64,000 bases of DNA from contig NZ_CP018624.1 in the NCBI RefSeq assembly GCF_002327185.1, positions 2,056,660 through 2,120,659 of the forward strand. Direction: 5' to 3'. A program made the position numbers and the translations under genes. Positions 44,519-52,890 of this stretch are shown here, in pieces. This DNA comes from Clostridium chauvoei (GTDB lineage: Bacteria; Bacillota; Clostridia; Clostridiales; Clostridiaceae). The notes beneath the pieces are model-generated. The model made no database searches. It saw only the letters and a program-made list of their open reading frames with translations, and was not told where the DNA came from. The stretch's first letter is position 1, and each line of letters opens with the position of its first letter.

Positions 44519-46651
44519 TTAACTCACTATCTCCCTAACTCTTTGAAAGACCTTAACTGGATTACTTGAAACCTTCAACAACTCAATAAAATCTTCATCC
44601 TCTACAAGTTTCATCAATTGAGTTATTATATCTATATGATCCTTTTCATTTTCTGTAGCCATAGTAAAAAATACTTTTACTCCATCTTTATTTAAAATAC
44701 TAATTGGTTCTTTAAAAGTAGTTATAGTAAATCCAAATCCCTTAACATTTTTACCTGGTTTTGCATGTGGAATTGCAATCCCATCATCTACAACTATGTA
44801 AGGTCCTAAATCTTCTATATTCTTTACCATATCATCTATATAAGCTTTATTTATTACCCCGTCTTCTAATAATGGCTTAGCTGATTTTCTTATAGCTTCT
44901 CTCCAATCACTTTCCTCTATAGATAAATTTATATTATTTATACTAAAATTGCTTAACAATGAATTACTATTTTTATCTATTATATTAAAATACTTCATAA
45001 GTTCCTTTTTAAGTTCCATTCTATCATTAACGTTAGCTCGATCCTCAATAATACTTAATATATCATTTACTACATCTACATTATATATTGTAGAGCTTAC
45101 ATTTATATATCTTTTAAGATTAACTATATCTTCACAGGACAATAATGGAGATACAACTACACTTGGCACACTTAAATTTTCTTTTATTTTTATAGAGCTA
45201 ATTACTAAATCTACATCATTTTCTAAAATAATTTTAGAAAGATTATGAAGAGAAGTTACTGAAACTATATTAACATTAAACATCTCTTTTATCTTAGAGC
45301 TTAAAAGTCTACCTGTTGCAAAGCCTCCATAACATGCAATAATTACATTTTTCACTCCATCTATATTTTTGCTTTTTAAATTTAATTTATCATTACTTTC
45401 TTTTATTCTATCTTTTCTTTCTATGGCAGCTTGAAAATATAAAGTTAAATATCCTATTTCATCATCACTAATTTCTTTTTTATATTTTCTTTCTATAAAA
45501 TTAGAGGCTTGTCTTATAACATAAAAAATCTCACTATAAGAATTCTTTATATTATCAATTAAAGCATTAGTAGTTTGTCTATCATATACTATTCTAAATA
45601 CTAAGGAATTAATATGCTTTAAAACTCCATCATATAATTGATAATCACTTCTAAGTCCTTTACACACCACTTTTTCTACATTTCTTATTAATTTATTTGT
45701 TATATATTCAATTTCATAAGAAGTAGGTTGCTCTAAAACATTCTTCCCACTTATACTGCTTCCTTGCATTATCATAGTTAAGTATTGAACTTCTCCTTTA
45801 GAAATATTAATATCAAAATACTCTTCAACACTTCCTACCACTTCAGTAATTATTCCATATTCTTCACTACAATTTATATAATCTAAATTATAATCGCTAT
45901 AATCTAAGTTTCTATTAATTAAATTTCTTTTTACAGTAACTAAAATATTTATAACAAGGTTCATAAAAGCTTCATCTGACAAGCTAAACTTCTTTTTATG
46001 CTCTAAATTCCTAACTATACTTTCTACAAACTTTACATCTTCACATTTAAAGAAATCCTTTTGTATAGTATGAAAAATAACCATATTTTCTTTAGAATAT
46101 ATACTATCTACAATTTCTATAATATTATATCCTCCACCATCGTTAACTAATAAATCAACCATAGCCTTTCTTATTTCTTTTTCTTCACCATCAATAATTA
46201 AACCATTTTTATTTTCTGTTGATATAGCTAGCTTATAACCTTTAAGCCATTTTCTAACTAGCTTAAGGTCTGATACTAAAGTACTTTTACTTATCATAAG
46301 TTTTTCTGTAAGTACCCTATACTTTATTTCAGATTTTGATGTTAAAAGTTCGTAAAGTATAATAACTACCCTCTCTTCTTGGGATAAGACATAATTATTA
46401 ATATCTATTCTTCTAAAAATATCATTAATGCTATTTTTTTCATTGTCCTTTAAAGAAAGTTTAACTCCAGCATTAGGTTTTCTACTTATTTCAGTTAAGG
46501 AATTACTCTTTAAAAAATAATCTATCTTATCTAAATCGTATCTTATAGTTCTCTTACTTACATTAAACTCATTGGCTAAATCTTCAATATTATAATATAA
46601 CTCTTTTTCCATTAACATTAATAATATATCTTTACACCTTTTATTTAACAT
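44519..46651 (-). CDS. PRD-domain transcriptional activator (MtlR/LicR/BglG family)
   Basis: 710 residues in the usual order: HTH domains (1-170), two PRD domains (about 185-290 and 300-400) with the phosphorylatable His, an EIIB-like part (IACYGGFATGRLL, Cys about residue 435) and a C-terminal EIIA domain with DDGIAIPHAKPG. These activators are tuned by PTS phosphorylation: sugar presence dephosphorylates the EIIB/EIIA parts and turns on the operon. It lies directly after the PTS genes it should control. The ATG has GGAGG 10 nt upstream. Confidence 0.9.
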   Translation of the reverse strand: MLNKRCKDILLMLMEKELYYNIEDLANEFNVSKRTIRYDLDKIDYFLKSNSLTEISRKPNAGVKLSLKDNEKNSINDIFRRIDINNYVLSQEERVVIILYELLTSKSEIKYRVLTEKLMISKSTLVSDLKLVRKWLKGYKLAISTENKNGLIIDGEEKEIRKAMVDLLVNDGGGYNIIEIVDSIYSKENMVIFHTIQKDFFKCEDVKFVESIVRNLEHKKKFSLSDEAFMNLVINILVTVKRNLINRNLDYSDYNLDYINCSEEYGIITEVVGSVEEYFDINISKGEVQYLTMIMQGSSISGKNVLEQPTSYEIEYITNKLIRNVEKVVCKGLRSDYQLYDGVLKHINSLVFRIVYDRQTTNALIDNIKNSYSEIFYVIRQASNFIERKYKKEISDDEIGYLTLYFQAAIERKDRIKESNDKLNLKSKNIDGVKNVIIACYGGFATGRLLSSKIKEMFNVNIVSVTSLHNLSKIILENDVDLVISSIKIKENLSVPSVVVSPLLSCEDIVNLKRYINVSSTIYNVDVVNDILSIIEDRANVNDRMELKKELMKYFNIIDKNSNSLLSNFSINNINLSIEESDWREAIRKSAKPLLEDGVINKAYIDDMVKNIEDLGPYIVVDDGIAIPHAKPGKNVKGFGFTITTFKEPISILNKDGVKVFFTMATENEKDHIDIITQLMKLVEDEDFIELLKVSSNPVKVFQRVREIVS

Positions 46652-46688
46652 ATTTCCTCCAATGTCTATAAATACTTATTGTTGCACT

Positions 46689-46718
46689 AAAGGTCTATAT
46701 ATAAATATATAGACCTTT
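46689..46718. terminator. Hairpin between the PTS operon and its regulator
   Basis: Near-perfect stem AAAGGTCTATATA / TATATAGACCTTT with a 4-nt loop. No long T run follows on the minus strand, so it may be only a partial stop or a processing site and allow some read-through into the regulator gene. Confidence 0.55.
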
Positions 46719-46735
46719 AGCTTAACCTTTTTATT

Positions 46736-48115
46736 TTACATATTTAAAGCGTCATCATCGCTTAAATTATTTATAACCTTAGACTTTGTTTTTATAAAGT
46801 TTGGAATTATTAATGCTGCAATTAATATTACAACTATTCCATAAATACCAGCTTTTCCAACAAACTCATATACCTTACCAAGTAATATACCTATAACTCC
46901 AAAGTCTATATCTCCAAAAGTTGTGTTTTGGAAACCTAATGTACTCATTACTGATAATAATATTGCTGGTAAAAAGCTTAATAATAATCCGTTAACAAAG
47001 GCTCCTACAACAGCACCTCTTTTACCACCTGTTGCATTACCAAATATACCTGCTGTTGCTCCACAGAAGAAGTGAGGTACAAGTCCTGGAATTATTAATA
47101 TTCCACCTGCAACGCCTAGTAATAACATTCCTATTATTCCACCTATAAAACTAGCTACAAATCCTATAACTACAGCTGTTGGAGCATATGTGAAAAATAC
47201 TGCACAATCTACTGCTGGAATTGCATCTGGAATAATTTTAGTTGCAATACCTTGGAAGGCTGGTAATAAATCTCCTAAAATCATTCTAACACCTGAGTAA
47301 ACTATAGCAACACCTACAGCAAATTTAAGAGCTGATAATATTGCAAAAATAAACATTGACTTTCCACCTGATAATTCAGCTACAAAATCTGGACCTGCTG
47401 CAAAGGCAGATACTAAATAGAAAACCATCATTGTAATACCTGTTGAAATTGTTGAATCTCTTAAGAAACTCCACTTTTCTGGTATTTCTATATCTTCAGT
47501 ACTATCACTATTTTTACCTACAAGACCTCCAACCCAAGCTGAAATATAATAACCTATACTACCAAAGTGACCTAAAGCTATATCATCACCATCAGTAACC
47601 TTTAATGTGTATTTTTGACCTATTGCTGGAGAAATAGCACTCCAAGCACCTAATATAATACCGCCTATAATAACTAATAAATAACCTTCAAAACCAGCTG
47701 TTTGTAATACTGCTGATAGTAGACACGCCATAAAGAAGCTATGATGTCCAGTTAAAAATACATATTTATATTTTGTAAATCTAGCTATAACTAAATTTAT
47801 AAGTAAACCAACAATAAGTATTGACATTGTTTCTACACCGAGAATCTTTTGTGCAACAGAAACAACAGCTTCATTATTAGGGATTACCCCTTGTATGTTA
47901 AACCCTTTTTCAATCATCTTTCCTAAAGGATCTAAATTTGAAACGATAAAATCAGCACCTGCACCTAACATTAAGTAACCTAAAATCGGATTTAGGGTAC
48001 CTGTTAAAATTTTATGTGCAGGTTTTTTTAATGCTATAAGACCTACACAAGCCATAAGACCCATTAACAAGGCTGGCTCACTTAAAACATCCTTTACAAA
48101 TTGTAATACTCCCAT
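46736..48115 (-). CDS. PTS EIIC permease, ascorbate family (UlaA-like)
   Basis: 459 residues, about ten to eleven helices, with the UlaA/SgcC-type signature features FLTGHHSFF and the LGHFGSIGYYISAW loop. UlaA-type EIIC lets in L-ascorbate or related acidic or pentose sugars with phosphorylation. Preceded by EIIB 12 nt away. The actual sugar is not told by sequence; the operon carries a transaldolase, not ulaD/E/F, so ascorbate itself is doubtful. Confidence 0.88.
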   Translation of the reverse strand: MGVLQFVKDVLSEPALLMGLMACVGLIALKKPAHKILTGTLNPILGYLMLGAGADFIVSNLDPLGKMIEKGFNIQGVIPNNEAVVSVAQKILGVETMSILIVGLLINLVIARFTKYKYVFLTGHHSFFMACLLSAVLQTAGFEGYLLVIIGGIILGAWSAISPAIGQKYTLKVTDGDDIALGHFGSIGYYISAWVGGLVGKNSDSTEDIEIPEKWSFLRDSTISTGITMMVFYLVSAFAAGPDFVAELSGGKSMFIFAILSALKFAVGVAIVYSGVRMILGDLLPAFQGIATKIIPDAIPAVDCAVFFTYAPTAVVIGFVASFIGGIIGMLLLGVAGGILIIPGLVPHFFCGATAGIFGNATGGKRGAVVGAFVNGLLLSFLPAILLSVMSTLGFQNTTFGDIDFGVIGILLGKVYEFVGKAGIYGIVVILIAALIIPNFIKTKSKVINNLSDDDALNM

Positions 48116-48127
48116 TAAATTCGCCCC

Positions 48128-48415
48128 CTATTTATTTAGATTATTATAAATTTCTTTAATCTTTTCTAGAGCATCTTCTTTAATTTTTTTCTTATTAACA
48201 TAGCTTCTTACCACAGCTAAATTCTTACCTTCAAACTTACCTGCAAGTTCCTTTACTGTAACATATAAATCACAATTTTTACTTGAAGCTGCATTGAAAT
48301 CACAAGATTCAACATCTACATTGTTCATGCCTTCTTCTCTGCAAATCTGCTCTATTTTAGTTGCAAGCATTAAGCTACTTCCTATACCATTTCCACATAC
48401 AGTTACTATCTTCAT
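48128..48415 (-). CDS. PTS EIIB component, ascorbate/galactitol type
   Basis: 95 residues starting MKIVTVCGNGIGSSLM; Cys7 is the phosphocysteine in the CGNGxGxS loop of this EIIB class. I chose the ATG at 48415, placed about 8 nt after GGAGGG; the longer in-frame reading begins upstream of that site. It hands phosphate from EIIA to the sugar entering through EIIC, both in the same operon. Confidence 0.9.
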   Translation of the reverse strand: MKIVTVCGNGIGSSLMLATKIEQICREEGMNNVDVESCDFNAASSKNCDLYVTVKELAGKFEGKNLAVVRSYVNKKKIKEDALEKIKEIYNNLNK

Positions 48416-48441
48416 AAAATCACCCTCCATTTTATTAAAAA

Positions 48442-48888
48442 CTAAATATAACTTTTTAATAAATTAATTATTTCAACTTTATCTTTACAATTATTTATTT
48501 TCTCTATAAAATCATCATCTTCTAAAAGAAGCATTATATCTTTTAAAAGTTCTATATGACTATTATGGTCTAATGCACAAATAGCAATTATAACCCTTAC
48601 TGGATCATACTCCTCATTTCCAAAAGCTATAGGATTTTTTAAAGTTATAAGAGAAAAACCTATATCCTTTGCTCCATTTTCTGGCCTTGCATGGGGCATC
48701 GCAACCCCATTTGCCATAACTATATAAGCACCCATTTCATTTACTGTATCTATCATTGCTTTTATATATTTTTCTTCGACTTTCCCTGCTTTTAAAAGTA
48801 AATCTCCAACTTCATATATGGCATTTTGCCATGTCTTTGCATTAACATCTAATTTAATAATATCTTCATTTAATAATTCTCTTAACAT
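48442..48888 (-). CDS. PTS EIIA component (mannitol/fructose-type fold)
   Basis: 148 residues with the active histidine in AMPHARPENGAK, characteristic of EIIA_2 domains. Its fold also forms the C-terminal part of the adjacent PRD regulator, a usual pairing. It takes phosphate from HPr and gives it to EIIB. Second gene of the operon, 28 nt after the transaldolase. Confidence 0.9.
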   Translation of the reverse strand: MLRELLNEDIIKLDVNAKTWQNAIYEVGDLLLKAGKVEEKYIKAMIDTVNEMGAYIVMANGVAMPHARPENGAKDIGFSLITLKNPIAFGNEEYDPVRVIIAICALDHNSHIELLKDIMLLLEDDDFIEKINNCKDKVEIINLLKSYI

Positions 48889-48916
48889 ATTAAATCCTTC
48901 TTAACTTTAAGTTTTA

Positions 48917-49630
48917 TTATAAAATCTTATATCCTAAACTTGTGGCATCCTTAAAGAAGCCCTTTACTGTTTCTAATGAATAGTCCTTTAAGTCTTTTCC
49001 AAATAAAGATAATTTATTTAAATTAGAGTTTGTTACAGTTATTATTTGACATCCACATCTATCAGCTTGTACTATATTGAAAACTTCTCTACAACTTGCC
49101 CATAATATTTCACAGTTTTTATTTTTCTTAGCAAAATCTACAGATTCCTTTACAAGATTTTCAGGATCAAAACCTGTATCAGCAATTCTTCCAGCAAATA
49201 TTGAAATAATACTTGGAGTATTTTCATCTAATACAGCTAAAATATTTTTAACTTGTTCTACTGTAAATACAGCTGTTACATTAACCTTTATTCCATCCTT
49301 TGATAAGTTCTTAATTACCTTACCTGTAAATTCTCCCTTAGTATTAGTTACAGGAATTTTTATATAAATATTTTCTCCCCAGCTTGCTATTTCACGAGCT
49401 TCTTTTTCCATCTCATCAATATCATCTGAAAATACCTCAAAAGATATTGGCATATCTTTTATATTATCTAAAACTAGCTTTGCAAATTCAGAGTAACTTT
49501 TAATACCTGCTGCCTTCATTAAAGATGGATTAGTTGTAAATCCCTTTACTATTCCCTTTTTATATTCCTCTAACATACCTTCTAAATTTGCTCCATCAGC
49601 AAAAATTTTTACTTTTAAGTCCTTAACCAT
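48917..49630 (-). CDS. Transaldolase family protein (fructose-6-phosphate aldolase-like)
   Basis: 237 residues, close to the small (about 220) transaldolase/FSA class. Key pieces: FADGANLEGM, KGFTTNPSLM, and the Schiff-base Lys91 in IYIKIPVTN; the Ser/Thr pairs downstream are also typical. The reaction would be transfer of a dihydroxyacetone unit, or aldol cleavage, of a sugar phosphate made by the PTS. First gene of the operon, with GGGGAGGA before the ATG. Confidence 0.85.
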   Translation of the reverse strand: MVKDLKVKIFADGANLEGMLEEYKKGIVKGFTTNPSLMKAAGIKSYSEFAKLVLDNIKDMPISFEVFSDDIDEMEKEAREIASWGENIYIKIPVTNTKGEFTGKVIKNLSKDGIKVNVTAVFTVEQVKNILAVLDENTPSIISIFAGRIADTGFDPENLVKESVDFAKKNKNCEILWASCREVFNIVQADRCGCQIITVTNSNLNKLSLFGKDLKDYSLETVKGFFKDATSLGYKIL

Positions 49631-49658
49631 TATTTAGTCCTCCCCTTTAAACAATCTC

Positions 49659-49736
49659 TTGTAATTGATTACAATATCATTATATTCCCCCTCTATATGT
49701 ATTTAAAGGACAAAGGTTTTCACTCTATTGTGGCAA
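49659..49736 (-). promoter_or_regulatory. Promoter and operator region of the PTS operon
   Basis: Minus strand: TTTAAA (49702-49707), 17 nt, TATAAT (49679-49684). Just downstream of the start lies the 16-bp palindrome TTGTAAT-TG-ATTACAA (49659-49674; read as given). Upstream lies TTGTGGCAA (49728-49736), matching one half of the MtlR-type operator TTGTGNCAA. So a PRD activator upstream and a repressor or carbon control site downstream are both possible. Inference from consensus. Confidence 0.5.
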
Positions 49737-49772
49737 AAAAATAAGTTATGCAAAAATGCATAACTTATTTTT
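49737..49772 (-). terminator. Terminator of the 139-residue protein gene
   Basis: Perfect 16-bp stem AAAAATAAGTTATGCA / TGCATAACTTATTTTT with a 4-nt loop. It separates the cohesin operon from the PTS operon. Its stem touches the stop codon. Confidence 0.9.
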
Positions 49773-50190
49773 AAATACTTAAAGCTTTAATTTTATCGAT
49801 AGCTTCACTAGATAAACCTAAGCTTGATAGTGCTAAGTCTAGTTTATCTCTTAAAGCCTCTTCATCTATTGACATTTTTAGGTAGTCTAAAACGGCATCC
49901 CTTGTTTCAAAAAAGACTTTCTTTACTGTTACTAAATCCTCTCCAAAAACAAGGTTACTATTAAGAATTTTAGATAAAGTATATAAATATACAAATCCAA
50001 AATTCACTATGTCTAATTGATTTCTATTTTCTAACTTTTTTATTTTATAGTTACATCTCATAAGATCGTACTTACTAAGGCTGTCCTTCTCTAAAATAAA
50101 CTCTTTTGCTTCTCTATTTATATGCTCACTAATATTGTTATCAAAATAATTTAATATTGCCTTACTTATGCAATCTACATCCTTAACCAT
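49771..50190 (-). CDS. Hypothetical cytoplasmic protein behind the cohesin gene
   Basis: 139 residues, all-helical in appearance, no signal or membrane segment. Composition is rich in Leu, Lys and Asp; the C-terminus (LDLALSSLGLSSEAIDKIKALS) looks like a helical hairpin. No family recognised. It follows the cohesin gene by 21 nt in the same direction, so the two may be cotranscribed and functionally linked. Confidence 0.6.
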   Translation of the reverse strand: MVKDVDCISKAILNYFDNNISEHINREAKEFILEKDSLSKYDLMRCNYKIKKLENRNQLDIVNFGFVYLYTLSKILNSNLVFGEDLVTVKKVFFETRDAVLDYLKMSIDEEALRDKLDLALSSLGLSSEAIDKIKALSI

Positions 50191-50211
50191 ATAAACCCCA
50201 TACCTAAACTT

Positions 50212-51015
50212 TTACTTTTTATTTTTGAAAATAAATATACCTGCCATACCTATAACTATTATACCACTTAAAATAAGTATATCTTTAACCTTATTATTTG
50301 CTCCTTTATTGATAGAAAGCTTATCTGGTTCTTCATTTGAAATATCATTTGAAGTATCTCCATCTTTACGTATTATATTATTTTTTTCTAATTTGTTATT
50401 TTTTTTATCTAAATGTAAAAAACCTAACACTCTATCAATAAAGTTAGACTTTACCTTTGTGGTGTCGTAAGTTAAATTTTCATCTGAGTCTAAAAATATA
50501 CCTTCTTTTTTATCATTTCCATTATCTTCATTTTTTATACCTCTTTTAAAATCAAAAGGCATATTATATACATTATTTCCACTATCTATCCCAACTAATT
50601 TAATAGTTAAGTTAGTATCATTTATATCTAAAGTCCCATCCCCTATGATTTTTGCTTTTATTTTAATTATTGAACCTGATCCACTAACACCTTCAACCAT
50701 ACCTTTAAAAGTCATTTTATAACTTGCTGTATCCCCATCTTTTTTAGGTTCATTTATTAATTCTTCAAATTTATTTCCTTCAATAAGGCTTCCTTCTACT
50801 ATTGATTTTATTTCAATTATATCCGAATTATATGTATAATCCATTGACAATGAATATAAGTTTTCTACATTCTCTATATTTAAGCTTATTACAATATCCT
50901 GCCCCTTTTTTAATTCACCATCAACATTAATATTAACTAAAGGCTTATCATCAGCCCAAACTACATGTATAGATAAAATAAAAATTATAAATAATAATCC
51001 TAAAATCTTTTTCAT
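50212..51015 (-). CDS. Membrane-anchored cohesin-domain protein
   Basis: 267 residues: signal peptide (MKKILGLLFIIFILSIHVVWA), then a cohesin-like beta-sandwich (VNINVDGELKKGQDIVISLN, LYSLSMDYTYNSDIIEI), a polar linker, and a C-terminal helix DILILSGIIVIGMAGIFIF followed by KNKK. Unlike sortase proteins there is no LPxTG, so it is kept by the membrane helix. Cohesins bind dockerins on secreted enzymes; clostridia with such pairs hold glycoside hydrolases on the surface. No dockerin is seen in the window. Confidence 0.75.
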   Translation of the reverse strand: MKKILGLLFIIFILSIHVVWADDKPLVNINVDGELKKGQDIVISLNIENVENLYSLSMDYTYNSDIIEIKSIVEGSLIEGNKFEELINEPKKDGDTASYKMTFKGMVEGVSGSGSIIKIKAKIIGDGTLDINDTNLTIKLVGIDSGNNVYNMPFDFKRGIKNEDNGNDKKEGIFLDSDENLTYDTTKVKSNFIDRVLGFLHLDKKNNKLEKNNIIRKDGDTSNDISNEEPDKLSINKGANNKVKDILILSGIIVIGMAGIFIFKNKK

Positions 51016-51070
51016 TAATTTATTTCCCCCTTAAATTAAATTTAAATTTCTTTAATAAAAACACACAAAA

Positions 51071-51093
51071 ATACACCTAATAAATAGGTGTAT
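51071..51093 (-). terminator. Terminator after the licC-like gene
   Basis: Stem ATACACCTA / TAGGTGTAT with a 5-nt loop, then TTTTTGTG on the minus strand. It lies about 145 nt after the stop of the cytidylyltransferase-like gene; the remaining 51094-51236 shows nothing else. Confidence 0.7.
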
Positions 51094-51236
51094 CTTTTGT
51101 AGTAATAACACTGCTCACGGTATTCTATTTCTTATAATATCTATAATTTGATTTTTGAATTTATTTACATATTTATTATATATTATTTTTAATTGAATTT
51201 GTGAAAATAATTTCATTATTTACAAATTATTAATAT

Positions 51237-51920
51237 CTAAAGCCTTTTCTTAACATATTCTAAATCTTCTATAGAATCTATCTCGAAAATATCATCTTCT
51301 TCTATTTTATTTATATATAAATCAAGCTTTTTAATATTATCCTTAACTATATCGTCCCAATAAAAATTAGAAAAATCTTCATTTTCTATAACTCTTTCTA
51401 AATCCTTTATAATAACCTCTGCGTCCTTTTTGCTCCAATATGAAACCCCTGATAAGATATGGCCTTCGCCTTGTCCATCCATAACTTCAATATCTGAAAC
51501 CTTATTGTTTTCATCAAAGATTATCTTCCACTCGTTTTTAACATCCTTTTTGTAAGCTGAAAAATAAGTTGAAGTTTTAGGTTTTTCTAGTAAAAAGTTT
51601 CTATTTATATACACATCTGCATCTATAACATAAGAATCTTTTAAAAATTCTCTAACTAGAAACATTGTATAAATATTGTTATATACATTATATTTATCGT
51701 TGTAAACTAAAGTTACTCCATACTTATTTTTAAGATATTCAAATTTTTCATTTAAATATCCTGTTACTATTATTATTTCGTCGATTCCTTTTTCCTTTAA
51801 AAACTGAATTTGTCTTTCTGCTAATGGCATTCCATTAACTTTTATTAAGGATTTAGGAGTATCTAAAGTTAATGGTCTTAACCTAGTTCCCATTCCTGCT
51901 GCCAAAAGAATTGCTCTCAT
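51237..51920 (-). CDS. licC: Sugar/choline-phosphate nucleotidyltransferase (LicC-like)
   Basis: 227 residues with a nucleotidyltransferase core: AAGMGTRLRPLT and PKSLIKV for nucleotide binding, and the metal-binding pair around VIDADVYIN. This short form with the typical C-terminus SIEDLEYVKKRL matches LicC, which makes CDP-choline from phosphocholine. It is the last of three genes in LicA-LicB-LicC order, spaced by 2 and 20 nt, so phosphocholine decoration is likely. An ethanolamine or other amino-alcohol substrate is possible. Confidence 0.8.
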   Translation of the reverse strand: MRAILLAAGMGTRLRPLTLDTPKSLIKVNGMPLAERQIQFLKEKGIDEIIIVTGYLNEKFEYLKNKYGVTLVYNDKYNVYNNIYTMFLVREFLKDSYVIDADVYINRNFLLEKPKTSTYFSAYKKDVKNEWKIIFDENNKVSDIEVMDGQGEGHILSGVSYWSKKDAEVIIKDLERVIENEDFSNFYWDDIVKDNIKKLDLYINKIEEDDIFEIDSIEDLEYVKKRL

Positions 51921-51922
51921 CC

Positions 51923-52870
51923 CTATGCCTCCTTAATTTCATTAGGTTCTTTAGCTACTAAATATGATCCCATCATAATAACTCCACCTAATATTATTGT
52001 TTTTATAGAAAGTTCTCTTCCTAAAAATATAGTTTCAAAAATTATAGCCCAAGCAAAATATGTTATATTTATTCCCATTGCTTTTGTGGCTCCTATCTTT
52101 TGTATTGCACTATAATAACATAAATATGATATAGTTCCAAAAAGAGCTGTTACTATAATGACTATAAAAATTGGTTTTTTTATTGTTTCAATAGTTAATG
52201 GAATTGCTTTAATTAATGGAATTATTAAAAATCCATACACTATTGCTGAAGTAAACTGTCTTATTTGAAGGGCAGAATTAGAGCTTATCTCCTCATCCTT
52301 CATTCCATAACCACATATAACAGCTTCTGATCCCCAGCCTAAAACACATAGAATTATAAAAACAAACCCTAAAACATTTCCTGTATTATCTCCTTTTGAA
52401 TATCCTAAAATTACAATACCAGTTATACTAATAATTAGTCCAAGCCATGCTTCTTTATTTATCTTTTCTTTAAGGATTATTGCTGCAAGTACTGCTCCTA
52501 CTGCTGGATAAAATGAGGATATTGCTGCTGTATATGATGGTCCTAAATACTTAATTGATAATAAGTAACCAGTCATACCAACAGGTCCACCTAACAATGC
52601 TCCTATTACAACATAAAAAGCACTTTTAGTTTTCATTTCCTTAAATAAAGCTTTAAGTTTCTTTGTTACACATAGATACAAAAAGGTCCACATAGCTGAA
52701 AATAAGTCATGTAAAAATGTACTTATAAAAGGTGCTAAAAACATAGCCTCTGAAGTTTCTATAAAAGGAGTCATCGCTAAAATTATTCCCATTAAAACAG
52801 TATCTGCACCCCACATTATAGCTGATATCCCAGCTGCCCCTGTTCCTATATTCAATATTCTATTTTTCAT
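51923..52870 (-). CDS. licB: LicB-like DMT family transporter
   Basis: 315 residues, ten helices with the two-fold EamA/DMT repeat. Next to a LicC and a LicA-type gene, so likely a choline importer (LicB), as in lic loci of Gram-positive and Gram-negative bacteria. Motifs for the solute are not visible. It starts with GGGG upstream and ends 2 nt before licC. Confidence 0.78.
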   Translation of the reverse strand: MKNRILNIGTGAAGISAIMWGADTVLMGIILAMTPFIETSEAMFLAPFISTFLHDLFSAMWTFLYLCVTKKLKALFKEMKTKSAFYVVIGALLGGPVGMTGYLLSIKYLGPSYTAAISSFYPAVGAVLAAIILKEKINKEAWLGLIISITGIVILGYSKGDNTGNVLGFVFIILCVLGWGSEAVICGYGMKDEEISSNSALQIRQFTSAIVYGFLIIPLIKAIPLTIETIKKPIFIVIIVTALFGTISYLCYYSAIQKIGATKAMGINITYFAWAIIFETIFLGRELSIKTIILGGVIMMGSYLVAKEPNEIKEA

Positions 52871-52890
52871 AATTTAACCCCATAAATCCT

